Shown: positions 1-10,462 of the stretch, piece after piece
Layout of the letters: every line of letters starts with the position of its first letter
How positions within the stretch are numbered: position 1 is the first letter of the stretch
Source of the DNA: Flagellimonas oceani
GTDB lineage: Bacteria; Bacteroidota; Bacteroidia; Flavobacteriales; Flavobacteriaceae
Assembly (NCBI RefSeq): GCF_011068285.1
Contig: NZ_CP049616.1
Location: forward strand, 3,182,001-3,246,000
DNA length: 64,000 bases
Reading direction: 5' to 3'
Made by a program: the position numbers and the translations under genes
Notes under the pieces: generated by a model
Databases searched by the model: none
What the model was told of the DNA's origin: nothing
Seen by the model: the letters and a program-made list of their open reading frames with translations, nothing else

Positions 1-57
1 TAAAGGCAGAACTCCTCAAAATAAAAGATCAACTGTAAACACTTTAACCAATAAGAA

Positions 58-657
58 ATGAAAAAAGGTATCATAGCCATTATTGTCCTAGGGATTTTAG
101 GGGTAATCATTGTGGGTTGGTATGTTAGGACCAACAACAACCTTATCAATATGAAAGGACAGGCCACCAAACAGTGGGCCAACGTGGAGAGCTCTTACCA
201 ACGTAGAAGCGATTTGATAGGCAACTTGGTAAAAACCGTTCAGGGCGCAGCCGATTTTGAGCGCGAAACCCTTTCCGATGTTATTGAGGCCAGGGCAAAG
301 GCCACCTCAACAAACATTTATGCAAACAACCTTACGCCAGAGCAATTGGCGGAATTCCAGCAGGCGCAAACAGGTCTTTCATCCGCACTTTCAAGGTTGT
401 TGGTTACCGTGGAGCGATATCCCGATCTGAAAGCAAGTCAAAACTTTTTGGAACTGCAATCGCAATTGGAGGGCAACGAAAACAGAATCAATGTGGAGCG
501 TAACCGTTTCAATGATTTGGCGGGTGAATACAATATCAAAATCCAACAGATCCCTACCAACATTGTTGCGAGTATTGGAAATTTTGATTCCATGCCATTG
601 TTTAAATCCGATGCCGGTTCGGAAAACGCACCCGATGTAAACTTCGAATTTGATTAA
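58..657 (+). CDS. LemA family protein
   Basis: Membrane-anchored helical protein of the LemA family; the cellular role of this family is not well defined. The 199 residues begin with a short basic N-terminus and one hydrophobic segment (about residues 4-22), which leaves the rest outside the cytoplasm. The family's helical core follows, visible in NNNLINMKGQATKQWANVE and the tract DLIGNLVKTVQG, typical LemA landmarks. Length is normal for the family. The stop codon lies 3 nt before the next ATG, so it is very probably co-transcribed with the two TPM-domain genes downstream, a common LemA-TPM pairing in Bacteroidota. The preceding 57 bases hold no gene; whether the TAA at position 1 ends an upstream gene cannot be told. 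Confidence 0.93.
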   Translation: MKKGIIAIIVLGILGVIIVGWYVRTNNNLINMKGQATKQWANVESSYQRRSDLIGNLVKTVQGAADFERETLSDVIEARAKATSTNIYANNLTPEQLAEFQQAQTGLSSALSRLLVTVERYPDLKASQNFLELQSQLEGNENRINVERNRFNDLAGEYNIKIQQIPTNIVASIGNFDSMPLFKSDAGSENAPDVNFEFD

Positions 658-660
658 ATT

Positions 661-1098
661 ATGTCGCAGGTAGAAGAGTTTTTGACTGCTGAAGAAGAAA
701 CCGATATTGTAAATGCCATTGTTGAAGCCGAAAACAATACTTCCGGCGAAATACGGGTGCACATTGAAGGATCTTCAAAAATTGACCACTTTAGCAGGGC
801 CCAACAGGTGTTCCATTTTCTGAAGATGGACAACACCAAAGAGGGCAATGGCGTATTGCTCTACGTTGCCGTGGACGATAAAAAATTTGTCATCTATGGT
901 GGTGAGGGCATTGACAGGGCCGTTTCCAAAGGCTTTTGGGACACCACAAAGGATGTGATCGCTTCCCACTTTAAAAAAGGAAATTTTAAACAAGGTATCG
1001 TTGAAGGCATTTTGATGGCCGGCAAGGAATTGCAGACCCATTTTCCATGGCAACATAACGATACCAACGAACTGAACGATGCAATATCCAAAGGCTAG
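661..1098 (+). CDS. TPM domain-containing protein, cytoplasmic/short form
   Basis: A 145-residue protein that is almost only a TPM domain (formerly DUF477, also called TPM_phosphatase), recognised from the TSGEIRVHIEG strand, the GVLLYVAVDDKKFVIYGGEGID core and the final amphipathic helix KQGIVEGILMAGKEL. Plant TLP18.3-type TPM proteins have phosphatase activity, but for bacterial members the function is open. No signal peptide or membrane segment is seen, unlike the following paralogue. It starts 3 nt after lemA and its last 20 nt overlap the start of the next gene in another frame, so translation of the three genes is probably coupled. Confidence 0.9.
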   Translation: MSQVEEFLTAEEETDIVNAIVEAENNTSGEIRVHIEGSSKIDHFSRAQQVFHFLKMDNTKEGNGVLLYVAVDDKKFVIYGGEGIDRAVSKGFWDTTKDVIASHFKKGNFKQGIVEGILMAGKELQTHFPWQHNDTNELNDAISKG

Positions 1099-1864
1099 TT
1101 TTTTACTGTTTTTTTTATGTGTTTCCATAGCTTGGGGTCAGTTTAGCATACCCGAAAAACCCAAAAAGCAAACCAGTGTTTATGATTATGTGAACCTATT
1201 GTCGCCTTCGCAAAGCAATGCCTTGGAACAAAAATTGGTTCGGTATTCCGATAGTACCTCGACCCAGATTGTTATTGCGGTCATAAGTTCCACCGAAGGT
1301 GAGGACATCAACTTTTTGGGTGCGCAATGGGGACAAAAGTGGGGCATTGGGCAAGCGGACAAGGACAACGGTGTACTGGTGCTATTGGCTAGGGACGACC
1401 GCAGAATTGCCATCAACACGGGATATGGTGTAGAAGGCAGACTCACCGACCTAATGTCGAGACGTATAATAGAAACAGTGATCATTCCCGAATTTAAGAA
1501 AGGAGATTATTATAGTGGTCTTGACAAAGGTTCTGATGCTATTTTTAAAGTATTGACGGGCGAGTTTACCGAGGACCGGACTTTTGGCAACGGTAAAAAA
1601 TTCCCGATAGATGCACTTTTTCCGATAATCATATTTTTTGTCATCATCATTATTCTTTGGAGCCGAAAAAATAAAGGCGGCGGCAATGGTGGCCGCGGAG
1701 GTCGAAGTCCCAATATCTGGGACATGATCATTTTGAGCAATATGGGGCGTAGCTCTGGCTCTTCCGGTGGATTTGGCAGCGGAGGCGGATTTAGCGGCGG
1801 AGGATTTGGTGGTGGCTTCGGTGGAGGCGGATTTGGCGGGGGCGGTGCCTCTGGAGGGTGGTAG
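1079..1864 (+). CDS. TPM domain-containing exported protein with glycine-rich tail
   Basis: YgcG-like protein of 261 residues. Residues 1-21 form a signal peptide ending in AWGQ. A TPM domain follows (about 30-155; core DNGVLVLLARDDRRIAINTGYG). One transmembrane segment lies at about 180-194, followed by basic residues and a long low-complexity tail of Gly, Ser and Phe to the C-terminus. This layout (outside TPM domain, membrane anchor, Gly-rich tail) is usual for the family. The start overlaps the upstream TPM gene by 20 nt. It converges with the barrel-protein gene on the minus strand, leaving only 15 nt between stop codons and no obvious hairpin terminator. Function unknown; probably envelope-related together with LemA. 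Confidence 0.9.
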   Translation: MQYPKASFLLFFLCVSIAWGQFSIPEKPKKQTSVYDYVNLLSPSQSNALEQKLVRYSDSTSTQIVIAVISSTEGEDINFLGAQWGQKWGIGQADKDNGVLVLLARDDRRIAINTGYGVEGRLTDLMSRRIIETVIIPEFKKGDYYSGLDKGSDAIFKVLTGEFTEDRTFGNGKKFPIDALFPIIIFFVIIIILWSRKNKGGGNGGRGGRSPNIWDMIILSNMGRSSGSSGGFGSGGGFSGGGFGGGFGGGGFGGGGASGGW

Positions 1865-1879
1865 TCATCCTCCTTTTTT

Positions 1880-4666
1880 TTACAATCTCATAAATCTCCC
1901 ACCTCTTTTTTCCGGTGCTCCTTTTCCACCAAACGAATCGAATTTGATGGTCAAACTGCCCATAAAGTAACGTCGGAGCGCGGTGCCCTGAAAATCTTGG
2001 ATAAAATCCTGACCCGTAGTCCTACGGGTATTTATGTTTTGGTTCAACAAGTCGTAGGCCAACACCTTTAACGTTGCCTTCTTTTTGAACATTTGTACGC
2101 CCAGGCTCATGTTCCAAAATATGGCATCCTTATCAAAACCTGCACCGAGGTTGCCATTGTAGCTATAGGTAATATCATTCCCCCAGACCAAATTTTCCGG
2201 CCAATAAGAGGTGAGTTTAAAAGAAAGGTTGTGCGTGGTAAAATCAACATCTTCCACATTGTCCAAATTGTATCGCGTAGCGTTAACGGCCAACGTGTAC
2301 TCGGGCTCAATCTCCAGCATTTCCTTGTAGTTGAACAATAGTCCCGCACTGGGCCTTATAGCAAAGGAATTTGACTCCAATTGGGCTCCATTGGTAAAAC
2401 CTACCTGCTTGTTAATGCTTGCATTGGGCCTAAAGGTGAGTTTTAAGGTATAAAGACTGTCCTTTTTAATCTGTTTTGAGTAATTGATGCCCATCGCCGC
2501 ATTGTAATTGCCCTTTACATTTTGGTAAGTCGTCGTTCTGATGAAGTCTTCATCCGTTGTAGTGCTAGATACTATCCTATCCTCATTTATGTCTAAACTG
2601 GACCAAAAGAAAATCCCGGTTCTTTCCCTCCAATTGTAGTTATTGAAATTCAAATAAAAATTATGGTTTATCTGCGGGTCCAAATTGGGGTTTCCTTGAA
2701 CAATGTTCAATGGATTGCTCACGTTTAGCACTGGCTGCATTTGGTTTATAGACGGTACCTGCAATTGGGACCGGTACATAAAACTCATCCTTTTGTTATT
2801 CCCCAAATCGTAGTTGGCGTAAGAACTTAGAAGCAGGTTGCTATAGTCCTTGGAAAACGATGTTTCCTGTATAAAATCCTCGTTTTCCAACCTATTGCCC
2901 TCTAAACGCGCCCTAAGGTTAAACCTCAACTTTTTACCATTGGAGCCAACGCCCACCTCGGGAACGTGTTTGTTCACTTTAAAGTCAAAATCGGAACTTA
3001 GGGCCATGTTATAGATATATTCACCTGTGAGCTCATCAAAATCTGAAACCGTTCTTTGGTTCTGCTGTTCGTTTTTCTCGTAACTATATCTAAAATCCAA
3101 ATACAGTTCCTTGTTCAACGGCTGTCTGTAGGATGCCCCCAGTTCGTAATTATCATTGGAATTATCTATCAAGGTCCTTTGATTTAAAAGTACTTGGCTG
3201 GGGTCATCGCCATAAATATTTCTTTCTGAATTGAGAGAAGTCTCGGAATCGCTCACCCGGTTATCATTATTAAAGTACACACGGACATATTTTCCCAATG
3301 TATCCAGTCGTTTCATGATCTCCAACCTATTGCCAAAATTTCGCTGGAAACCATCGGTAACTTGTAAAGATGTATTATCGTTGATCAAATTACCGTCCTC
3401 GTCCGTGGAAATGGTATTTTCCGAGTTGGACGAATTGGTGTTGTTCACACTTAAATTGGGCTGTACGGTAATCCTTGTGGTCTTGTTTATATCAAACTCT
3501 AAATTTGCCGCCGCTTGGTTGGATATGGTCCCACCTACAAAACTGCTCTCGGTATCGGTAAAAAAACTTCCATCGGGCAGTATATTTTCGCGGGAGGTCC
3601 GCTCATCATTATAAGAATCGCTGTAGGCATAAAAATAATTGCCATCCACCTTGTATTTCCCTTTATCCTGATTGGCATAGCTCCCTCCAATGGTAGAAGA
3701 AGTGACGATACCTTCGCCAAAACCGAACGACATATCTCCAATGGAAAATGCTCCATTTCTGTTGAACCGTACTCCGCCACCTCTAGAGTTGCCCACCATT
3801 TCATAAATCTCATCGAAGGAAAAACCGGGATTATTGATGTTGTTGCTGCTGCCCAGAACACTTATTCGTTCCGTATCGTTGAAATAGTTGAGCAGGCCGT
3901 TTGCCTGATACCTATCATCCGTACCATAACCGCCGGACAACCTCCCCATATAACCCTTGTTCTTATCCTCTTTTAAGGTTAGATTGATGGTTTTGGTCTC
4001 GCCATTGCCAGATTCTCCGATAAATTCCTGTTCCTTGGTCTTGGTGTCCGTGATCTGTATTTTGCTGATCACATCCTTGGACAAGGATTTTGTGGCCACT
4101 TTGGGGTCGGTACTAAAAAAAACCTGACCGTTTACGAGAACTTGGTTCACTTCCTTTCCGTTCACCGTAATAGTTCCATCACTGGCCACTTCCACTCCCG
4201 GAAGCTTTTTCAGCACATCCTCTACGGTGGCATCTGGTCTAGTTTTAAAGGAATCGGCGTTGAATTCAAGTGTATCCTTCTTAACGGTTATCGGAACGCG
4301 TTCACCTACTAGATCAATACCATCCAGTTCCTGTACCCGTTCATCCATTTTAATGGTACCTATCTCCATCACAGGTTCCAAGGTCACTTCACGCGTTTGA
4401 GGTGTAAAGCCATTGCTGGAAAAAGCCAGTCTTGCTTTCTTATAAGCTGTTCTTCCCTCCAAGGCAAAAATCCCTTCGGAATTGGTTATGGTATAGGTGA
4501 TCAAAGTACTATCCCTCAATGTTTCTGCATAAATAGTGGCCGCCTCAATCGGAGAGCCCGTTGCGGCATCCACAATTTTACCTTTTACCAAAAAATCCTG
4601 AGCTTGAACGGAAGAGAACGAAAAAAATAATAAAATCAGAACGAAGTGAATGTAATTTTTTCTCAA
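1880..4666 (-). CDS. TonB-dependent receptor-like outer membrane beta-barrel protein
   Basis: Outer membrane protein of 928 residues. Signal peptide 1-22 (ending VQAQ). A carboxypeptidase-regulatory-like beta-sandwich (about 25-105; VKGKIVDAATGSPIEAATIY) is followed by a plug-like domain (about 120-225; the tract PDATVEDVLKKLPGVEV is typical) and then a long Asn/Tyr-rich barrel. It belongs to the outer-membrane-beta-barrel family of Bacteroidota related to TonB receptors. There is no SusD partner next to it, so the substrate cannot be deduced. The C-terminus ends in a basic, Gly-rich stretch and not in the usual terminal Phe strand. It is transcribed away from the A2M gene across a 228-nt divergent spacer. 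Confidence 0.9.
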   Translation of the reverse strand: MRKNYIHFVLILLFFSFSSVQAQDFLVKGKIVDAATGSPIEAATIYAETLRDSTLITYTITNSEGIFALEGRTAYKKARLAFSSNGFTPQTREVTLEPVMEIGTIKMDERVQELDGIDLVGERVPITVKKDTLEFNADSFKTRPDATVEDVLKKLPGVEVASDGTITVNGKEVNQVLVNGQVFFSTDPKVATKSLSKDVISKIQITDTKTKEQEFIGESGNGETKTINLTLKEDKNKGYMGRLSGGYGTDDRYQANGLLNYFNDTERISVLGSSNNINNPGFSFDEIYEMVGNSRGGGVRFNRNGAFSIGDMSFGFGEGIVTSSTIGGSYANQDKGKYKVDGNYFYAYSDSYNDERTSRENILPDGSFFTDTESSFVGGTISNQAAANLEFDINKTTRITVQPNLSVNNTNSSNSENTISTDEDGNLINDNTSLQVTDGFQRNFGNRLEIMKRLDTLGKYVRVYFNNDNRVSDSETSLNSERNIYGDDPSQVLLNQRTLIDNSNDNYELGASYRQPLNKELYLDFRYSYEKNEQQNQRTVSDFDELTGEYIYNMALSSDFDFKVNKHVPEVGVGSNGKKLRFNLRARLEGNRLENEDFIQETSFSKDYSNLLLSSYANYDLGNNKRMSFMYRSQLQVPSINQMQPVLNVSNPLNIVQGNPNLDPQINHNFYLNFNNYNWRERTGIFFWSSLDINEDRIVSSTTTDEDFIRTTTYQNVKGNYNAAMGINYSKQIKKDSLYTLKLTFRPNASINKQVGFTNGAQLESNSFAIRPSAGLLFNYKEMLEIEPEYTLAVNATRYNLDNVEDVDFTTHNLSFKLTSYWPENLVWGNDITYSYNGNLGAGFDKDAIFWNMSLGVQMFKKKATLKVLAYDLLNQNINTRRTTGQDFIQDFQGTALRRYFMGSLTIKFDSFGGKGAPEKRGGRFMRL

Positions 4667-4894
4667 TTTGAATCTGTCTTGTTTGGTTACTTCTGTGTTT
4701 AGACTCCTAAATATCGGTTGGGTAAATTAAGTGAAGGCATTTTTAACGAAACTTTGAGAAAATTCCCATAAATATCTCCATTGACCTTCATACGTAAACT
4801 CAAAACCACCATCCATAAACTTATACCCTACTGCTTTTCAATTTTAAGTATCTTGCTTTCACATTAACTTTTGAATAAAAACACTGGTCTTCTC

Positions 4895-7800
4895 ATGTCT
4901 CGATCCTACAAAACGCTTCTAATTGCCCTACTTATTTTAGCTGCCTCCTGTAAAAAAAAGGACGGCTCCGAAACGGATAACCTATTCAAGTTCAAGGACT
5001 ATATCAGTTATCACACCAACGGCAACCAAAGTATTTCCACACCAATTACCATTGCCTTGGCCCAACAATTGGAGCAATTTGAACTGACCCAAGAACTGCC
5101 CAAGGAATATTTGGATATCTCACCAAAGGTGGATGGTGAGCTCATCATTAATAATGGAAGGGAACTCATTTTCCAACCTTCGGAATACTTAAAGCCGAAT
5201 ACGGAATACACCGTTAGCCTGAAGCTCAACAAACTCTTCGAGGATATAGAAAGTGAATTCAAGACCTATACCTTCAGTTTTAAGACAATTGCCCCTAATT
5301 TTAGAATCAATCTGGGAAATTTACAGTCGTACAGCAAGGATTGGCAATACCTCACGGGCACTTTGGATGCCTCGGACATTCTGGATGCCTCTAAACTAAA
5401 ATCTGTACTGACCGTTAAGCAAGGTGACAAAACTGTTCCCGTTAAATGGGACAACACCACTGAGAATGCGCAATACTTCAGCTTTAAAATTGATAGCATT
5501 TCCAGAAAAACAGATGATAGTCAACTTACCATCAACTGGACCGGCGACGCCTACAATATTGAAAATGAAGGTTCGGAAAACTATACGATACCCGGGAAGA
5601 ACAAATTTGTGATTGTTGATGCGAAAACCACCTCCTCTCCCAATGCCGTCTTGACCCTAAACTTCTCCGAGCCGTTGAAGCAAGACCAAAACCTGAACGG
5701 TTTGGTAACGATTGAAAATGCAGAAAGTCTTCGATATGAAATCAACGGAAACGTGTTGAGCGTATATCCTTCCAACCGAATTTTGGGGGAGGTCCGTGTC
5801 AATGCTTTTCAAGGCATCAAAAGCGAATATGGTTTTACGTTGAAGAACGATTTCTCCGAATTGGTCTCTTTTGAACAGCTCAAACCTGCCGTTCGATTGA
5901 TTTCCAAAGGAACCATTTTACCCAATGCCGCCTCCACACCCATCTATTTTGAAACGGTCAACCTTGCGGCAGTTGAAGTCCGTGTTATTCAGGTGTATCA
6001 GGACAATATGCTGCAATATCTTCAAAATTATGACCTCACCGAAAATTACAGTCCCGATTTTAGGCCCGTAGGACGAAGGGTGGCATACAAAGTAATTCCC
6101 TTGACCGAGGATGGAAACCAAAACACCAGTTACTGGCAGGCACACGGTTTGGATTTGTCTGAATTGATCAAAATAAACCCCGGTTCCTTGTATCGCGTCG
6201 AGTTCAGTTTCAAAAAAGAGCACACCACCTACGATTGTGGCAATAGTCAAGAAAGTGAAGAATCAACTACGGAATATGCCCTAGAGCAAAGCTCCGACGA
6301 AGCCTCGGAAGAAGAACGCTACTGGGACAACGAAATCTACAATTACAGAAACTACGACTATAATTGGGAAGAGCGCGACAATCCCTGTCACTCCGCCTAC
6401 TACAATTACGAGAGAATAGCAGCGACAAATCTCTTGGGAAGCGATTTGGGCCTCATCGTTAAAAAAGGAAGTAACCGCTCCCATCATTTTGCAGTGACCA
6501 ATTTGCTTACCACGCAACCCGTAGGAGGCGCTAAAATAAGGCTCTACAATTTTCAACAACAGCTTATCGGCGAAACTACCACGGATGCCAAAGGATTATC
6601 GGTTTATGATAGCGACAAGGGCATTGCCTTTGCCGTGGCCGAGCACAGCAACAATTTTGCCTACGCCAAGCTAGCGGACGGAAACGCACTGTCCCTGAGC
6701 AAGTTTGATGTTTCCGGTGAGCAGCTCCAAAAAGGATTGCAAGGCTATTTATATACCGAAAGAGGCGTGCACCGTCCCGGCGATGTCATTCATTTGACCT
6801 TTGTTTTGGATGATAATGCCAACCCTTTGCCCAAAGGGCATCCCGTAGCTTTGGAAGTCAGCGACGCACGAGGCAAATTGGTACAGCGCCATATTTTAAA
6901 AGAAGGAAGTATCCCGGTAGCTGACGGTCTATATGCCAAAAAAGAAAAGAATTTTTACTATTTCCCCATTCCAACGGAAGCCACTGCGCCAACAGGAAGC
7001 TGGACGGCCAAAGTGATTGTGGGAGGAGCACAATTCAGTAAAACCTTAAAAGTGGCCACGGTAAAGCCCAATCGATTAAAAGTGAATTTTGCTTTTGATG
7101 ATGAAGTTTTGGAAGCGAACTCCTTCAACAGCGGAAAAGCCGAGGTAAAATGGTTGCACGGCGCTCCCGCCCGCAACCTCAAAATAGACATCAATGCCAC
7201 GTTGAGCCAAACTTCCTCAGCGTTTCCAAAATACAAAAACTACATATTCCAAGACCCTGTTCGCACCTTCGACCAGACCGAACTGCAATGGATATCATCC
7301 AATTTGGATGCCAATGGAGTACTCGACATCAACAAAAAAATAGATGTGAACGGCAACGCGCCCGGAATGTTGAAGGCGACCTTTACCACCAAGGTGTTTG
7401 AAGGCGGAGGCGATTTTTCCATAGATGTGTTCTCCAAGAATTTGGCACCCTTTTCCCACTTTGTGGGACTACGTTCGCCAGAAGCAAAACGGTATGGTTC
7501 CTTTTTAACGGACGATAACAATACATTTGACGTAGTTTCAGTGGATGCACAAGGAAATCCATCAGGCAACCGAAAACTAAAAGTACAGGTCTTCAAAATT
7601 GAATGGCGCTGGTGGTGGAACCGCGGTAACGACAACCTTTCCCGCTATGAAAATGCAACCGTCCACCGACCTTTCAAAGAAATGGACATAACTACGGGAA
7701 GTGATGGCAAAGCCAACTTCAACATCAATGTTCCTGATGAACAAGGAGGACGGTACTTGATTCGTGTTATGGACGAGGTTTCGGGACACGCAACAGGTCG

Positions 7801-10453
7801 CACGGCCTATTTTTACCGCAATTGGTGGCGAAGACCATCATCTGCTGATGCCGAGAGTTCCAAAATTCTGATTTTCTCCACCGACAAAGAAAAATACACC
7901 CTTGGGGAAGAAGCAACGGTCACTTTCCCATCGGATAAAGGCGGTCGTGCTTTGGTCAGCATCGAAAATGGCACCGAGGTGCTCTCACAGCAATGGATTG
8001 AAACGTCTGCCCAAGAAACCAGGGCCACCATTCCGATTACCGCAGAAATGGCGCCCAATGCCTACGTGAACATTTCGTTGCTGCAACCGCACAGCCAGGT
8101 CAAAAACGACCTGCCCATCCGGTTGTACGGTGTTGTTCCCCTTTTGGTGGAAAATCCCGCGACATTCTTGGAGCCACAGATCAGTATGCCGGATGTGCTG
8201 CAACCAGAAACGGCATACAAGGTTACCGTGTCCGAAGCCAGTAAAAAGCCAATGACGTATTCGTTGGCCGTGGTGGACGAAGGCCTGTTGGACTTGACAC
8301 GATTTACCACTCCCGACATTCACAGTTCTTTCTACGCCAGACAAGCGTTGGGCGTAAAAACCTTCGATATTTTTGATGATGTGATGGGTGCCTACTCCGT
8401 AAGTGTGGATAATATCTATGCCATTGGTGGTGGTGGCATTGGTGCTGGTGCCAAAAATAGAAAGGCACAACGCTTTAAACCCGTGGTCACCTATCTTGGA
8501 CCATTTACCTTAAAGGCTGGGGAAAAAGCAACACATACCATCGATATGCCGAACTACGTAGGTTCTGTCCGGGCTATGGTAGTTGCAGGAAACCTGAACA
8601 GTGCATACGGCAATGCCGAAAAAACCACACCCGTACGTAAACCATTAATGGTACTGACCTCCATTCCAAGAAAATTATCTCCCGGAGAGACCGTGACCAT
8701 ACCGGTTACCGTTTTTGCTATGGAGCCGAAGGTCAAAAACGTAAAGGTCAGCATCGATGCCGGAAAAGCATTGGAACCCCTCAACGGTACTTCCAAAAAC
8801 ATCAGCTTCAATGCGGTTGGGGAGCAAATCGTCAATTTTGATTTTAAGGTCAACCCAACATCATCGTTCCAAACTATAAAAGTTACCGCTACGGGAGCGG
8901 GCGAAAATGCGAGCAACGAGACCGAAATCGATGTGGAAAATCCAAATCCGGTAACCACCAAAAGTGAATTGTACACGCTCGACCCCAACGGGTCGCAGAC
9001 CATCGCAATGGAAACTTTTGGCACATCGGGCACCAATACAGCGTTTATTGAATTCTCTACACTTCCGCCGATGGATTTTTCCAAACGGATGGATTACCTG
9101 CTACGCTATCCCCACGGATGCGTGGAGCAAACAACTTCCGCAGCATTTCCACAATTGTTCTTGGCAGATGTATTGGACATCACTTTTGATAAAAAGAAGA
9201 ATATCGAGGAAAACATAAAAGCTGCCATTGACAGACTTGGCGACTTCCAAGTTCCCAATGGTGGATTGAGTTACTGGCCCGGTTATGGCAACGCCGATGA
9301 TTGGGGAACCTCCTACGCAGGTCATTTTATGCTGGAAGCCAAACAGCAGGGGTATCAATTACCGTTGACCTTCTTGAGCAATTGGCTGCGCTATCAGAAA
9401 AATGCCGCACGCCAATGGAGCAACCAGAGCACCTATTACAACGATGATGTTTCACAGGCGTACCGATTGTACACCTTGGCCTTGGCCCAACAGCCCGAAC
9501 TGGCCGCAATGAACCGTTTACGGGAAACCGCAAACCTCAGCAACGAGGCCAAATGGAGATTGGCGGCTGCTTATGCCTTGGTCGGGAAAAAAGAGGTGGC
9601 TGAGGCCATCGCCCAAAAGGCAAACATCAACTTTAAGCCCAATAACTACAATTACAGAACCTATGGTTCGGTATTCAGAAACCGTGCGATGGCCTTGGAG
9701 ACTATGGTGATTTTGGGTGACACGCAACAAAGGGAACTGGCCGTTTCCTTGGCCAAAAATCTATCATCCCAGCAATGGTACAGCACCCAAGAAACAGCTT
9801 TTGCACTCTTGGCAATGTCCAAAATGGTTATGAAGAATGGAGGAAGGTCCATCGACCTTACTTTTACCAACAATGGTAAGGACATTAATGTCAAAACTGA
9901 TAGGGCTATAGCACAGCGGGAACTTTCCGTGACTTCCTTTAAAGAGGAAATCGAACTGAAAAACAATCAAGGAAACATCATTTACGCGACCCTTACCCAA
10001 ACTGGAAAATTACCCGTTGGCGAGGAGTTGGCACAGCAGCAAAACCTTAGGTTGTCCGTGAACTACCAAGATCCATTGGGCAATTCCGTCAATATAAATG
10101 AACTGAGGCAAGGAACAGAATTTGAAGCAAAAGTGACCGTTTTCAACAGTTCCGACGATTATATCGACAATGTGGCACTGACCCATATCGTACCCAGCGG
10201 ATGGGAGATTGTGGATACCTCTTTTGTAAGCGGGGACGATGAAAATGCATCCAAAGCGGATTATGTGGACACTCGGGACGACCGAACCCATCTGTATTTT
10301 GATTTGGATGCGAAAAAATCCAAGACCTTTACCATTAAGTTGAATGCATCGTTCTTGGGCGATTATTATTTGCCCGGTGCCCAAGTCGAAGCGATGTATG
10401 ACAACAACTACCAAGCTCGAAACAAAGGCCAATGGGTAAAAATAGTTCAGTAA
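4895..10453 (+). CDS. Alpha-2-macroglobulin family lipoprotein with thioester motif
   Basis: Large envelope protein (1852 residues) of the bacterial alpha-2-macroglobulin family (YfhM/ECAM type), thought to trap proteases in the periplasm. I chose ATG 4895 because it gives a compact lipoprotein signal with the lipobox LAASC (Cys19); an in-frame TTG at 4871 lies in a sequence resembling a -7 promoter element. Series of MG beta-sandwich domains follow; an acidic, Tyr-rich insert lies near residues 455-515. The thioester motif GCVEQ is intact, with Cys1409 and Gln1412. An A2M-type central segment with YLGPFTLKAGEKA precedes it. pbpC starts 9 nt downstream; A2M-pbpC is the classical pairing, interpreted as wall repair coupled to defence after envelope damage. 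Confidence 0.95.
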   Translation: MSRSYKTLLIALLILAASCKKKDGSETDNLFKFKDYISYHTNGNQSISTPITIALAQQLEQFELTQELPKEYLDISPKVDGELIINNGRELIFQPSEYLKPNTEYTVSLKLNKLFEDIESEFKTYTFSFKTIAPNFRINLGNLQSYSKDWQYLTGTLDASDILDASKLKSVLTVKQGDKTVPVKWDNTTENAQYFSFKIDSISRKTDDSQLTINWTGDAYNIENEGSENYTIPGKNKFVIVDAKTTSSPNAVLTLNFSEPLKQDQNLNGLVTIENAESLRYEINGNVLSVYPSNRILGEVRVNAFQGIKSEYGFTLKNDFSELVSFEQLKPAVRLISKGTILPNAASTPIYFETVNLAAVEVRVIQVYQDNMLQYLQNYDLTENYSPDFRPVGRRVAYKVIPLTEDGNQNTSYWQAHGLDLSELIKINPGSLYRVEFSFKKEHTTYDCGNSQESEESTTEYALEQSSDEASEEERYWDNEIYNYRNYDYNWEERDNPCHSAYYNYERIAATNLLGSDLGLIVKKGSNRSHHFAVTNLLTTQPVGGAKIRLYNFQQQLIGETTTDAKGLSVYDSDKGIAFAVAEHSNNFAYAKLADGNALSLSKFDVSGEQLQKGLQGYLYTERGVHRPGDVIHLTFVLDDNANPLPKGHPVALEVSDARGKLVQRHILKEGSIPVADGLYAKKEKNFYYFPIPTEATAPTGSWTAKVIVGGAQFSKTLKVATVKPNRLKVNFAFDDEVLEANSFNSGKAEVKWLHGAPARNLKIDINATLSQTSSAFPKYKNYIFQDPVRTFDQTELQWISSNLDANGVLDINKKIDVNGNAPGMLKATFTTKVFEGGGDFSIDVFSKNLAPFSHFVGLRSPEAKRYGSFLTDDNNTFDVVSVDAQGNPSGNRKLKVQVFKIEWRWWWNRGNDNLSRYENATVHRPFKEMDITTGSDGKANFNINVPDEQGGRYLIRVMDEVSGHATGRTAYFYRNWWRRPSSADAESSKILIFSTDKEKYTLGEEATVTFPSDKGGRALVSIENGTEVLSQQWIETSAQETRATIPITAEMAPNAYVNISLLQPHSQVKNDLPIRLYGVVPLLVENPATFLEPQISMPDVLQPETAYKVTVSEASKKPMTYSLAVVDEGLLDLTRFTTPDIHSSFYARQALGVKTFDIFDDVMGAYSVSVDNIYAIGGGGIGAGAKNRKAQRFKPVVTYLGPFTLKAGEKATHTIDMPNYVGSVRAMVVAGNLNSAYGNAEKTTPVRKPLMVLTSIPRKLSPGETVTIPVTVFAMEPKVKNVKVSIDAGKALEPLNGTSKNISFNAVGEQIVNFDFKVNPTSSFQTIKVTATGAGENASNETEIDVENPNPVTTKSELYTLDPNGSQTIAMETFGTSGTNTAFIEFSTLPPMDFSKRMDYLLRYPHGCVEQTTSAAFPQLFLADVLDITFDKKKNIEENIKAAIDRLGDFQVPNGGLSYWPGYGNADDWGTSYAGHFMLEAKQQGYQLPLTFLSNWLRYQKNAARQWSNQSTYYNDDVSQAYRLYTLALAQQPELAAMNRLRETANLSNEAKWRLAAAYALVGKKEVAEAIAQKANINFKPNNYNYRTYGSVFRNRAMALETMVILGDTQQRELAVSLAKNLSSQQWYSTQETAFALLAMSKMVMKNGGRSIDLTFTNNGKDINVKTDRAIAQRELSVTSFKEEIELKNNQGNIIYATLTQTGKLPVGEELAQQQNLRLSVNYQDPLGNSVNINELRQGTEFEAKVTVFNSSDDYIDNVALTHIVPSGWEIVDTSFVSGDDENASKADYVDTRDDRTHLYFDLDAKKSKTFTIKLNASFLGDYYLPGAQVEAMYDNNYQARNKGQWVKIVQ

Positions 10454-10462
10454 TGTTAATGA

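Noticed and set aside
3515..3976. Open frame of 153 codons antisense to the barrel-protein gene
   Set aside because: Shadow of a real gene; no start signal and no conserved features.
4871..4894. In-frame TTG start extending the A2M protein by eight residues
   Set aside because: The extension destroys a good lipoprotein signal length, and the TTG belongs to a promoter-like TAACTTTTG.
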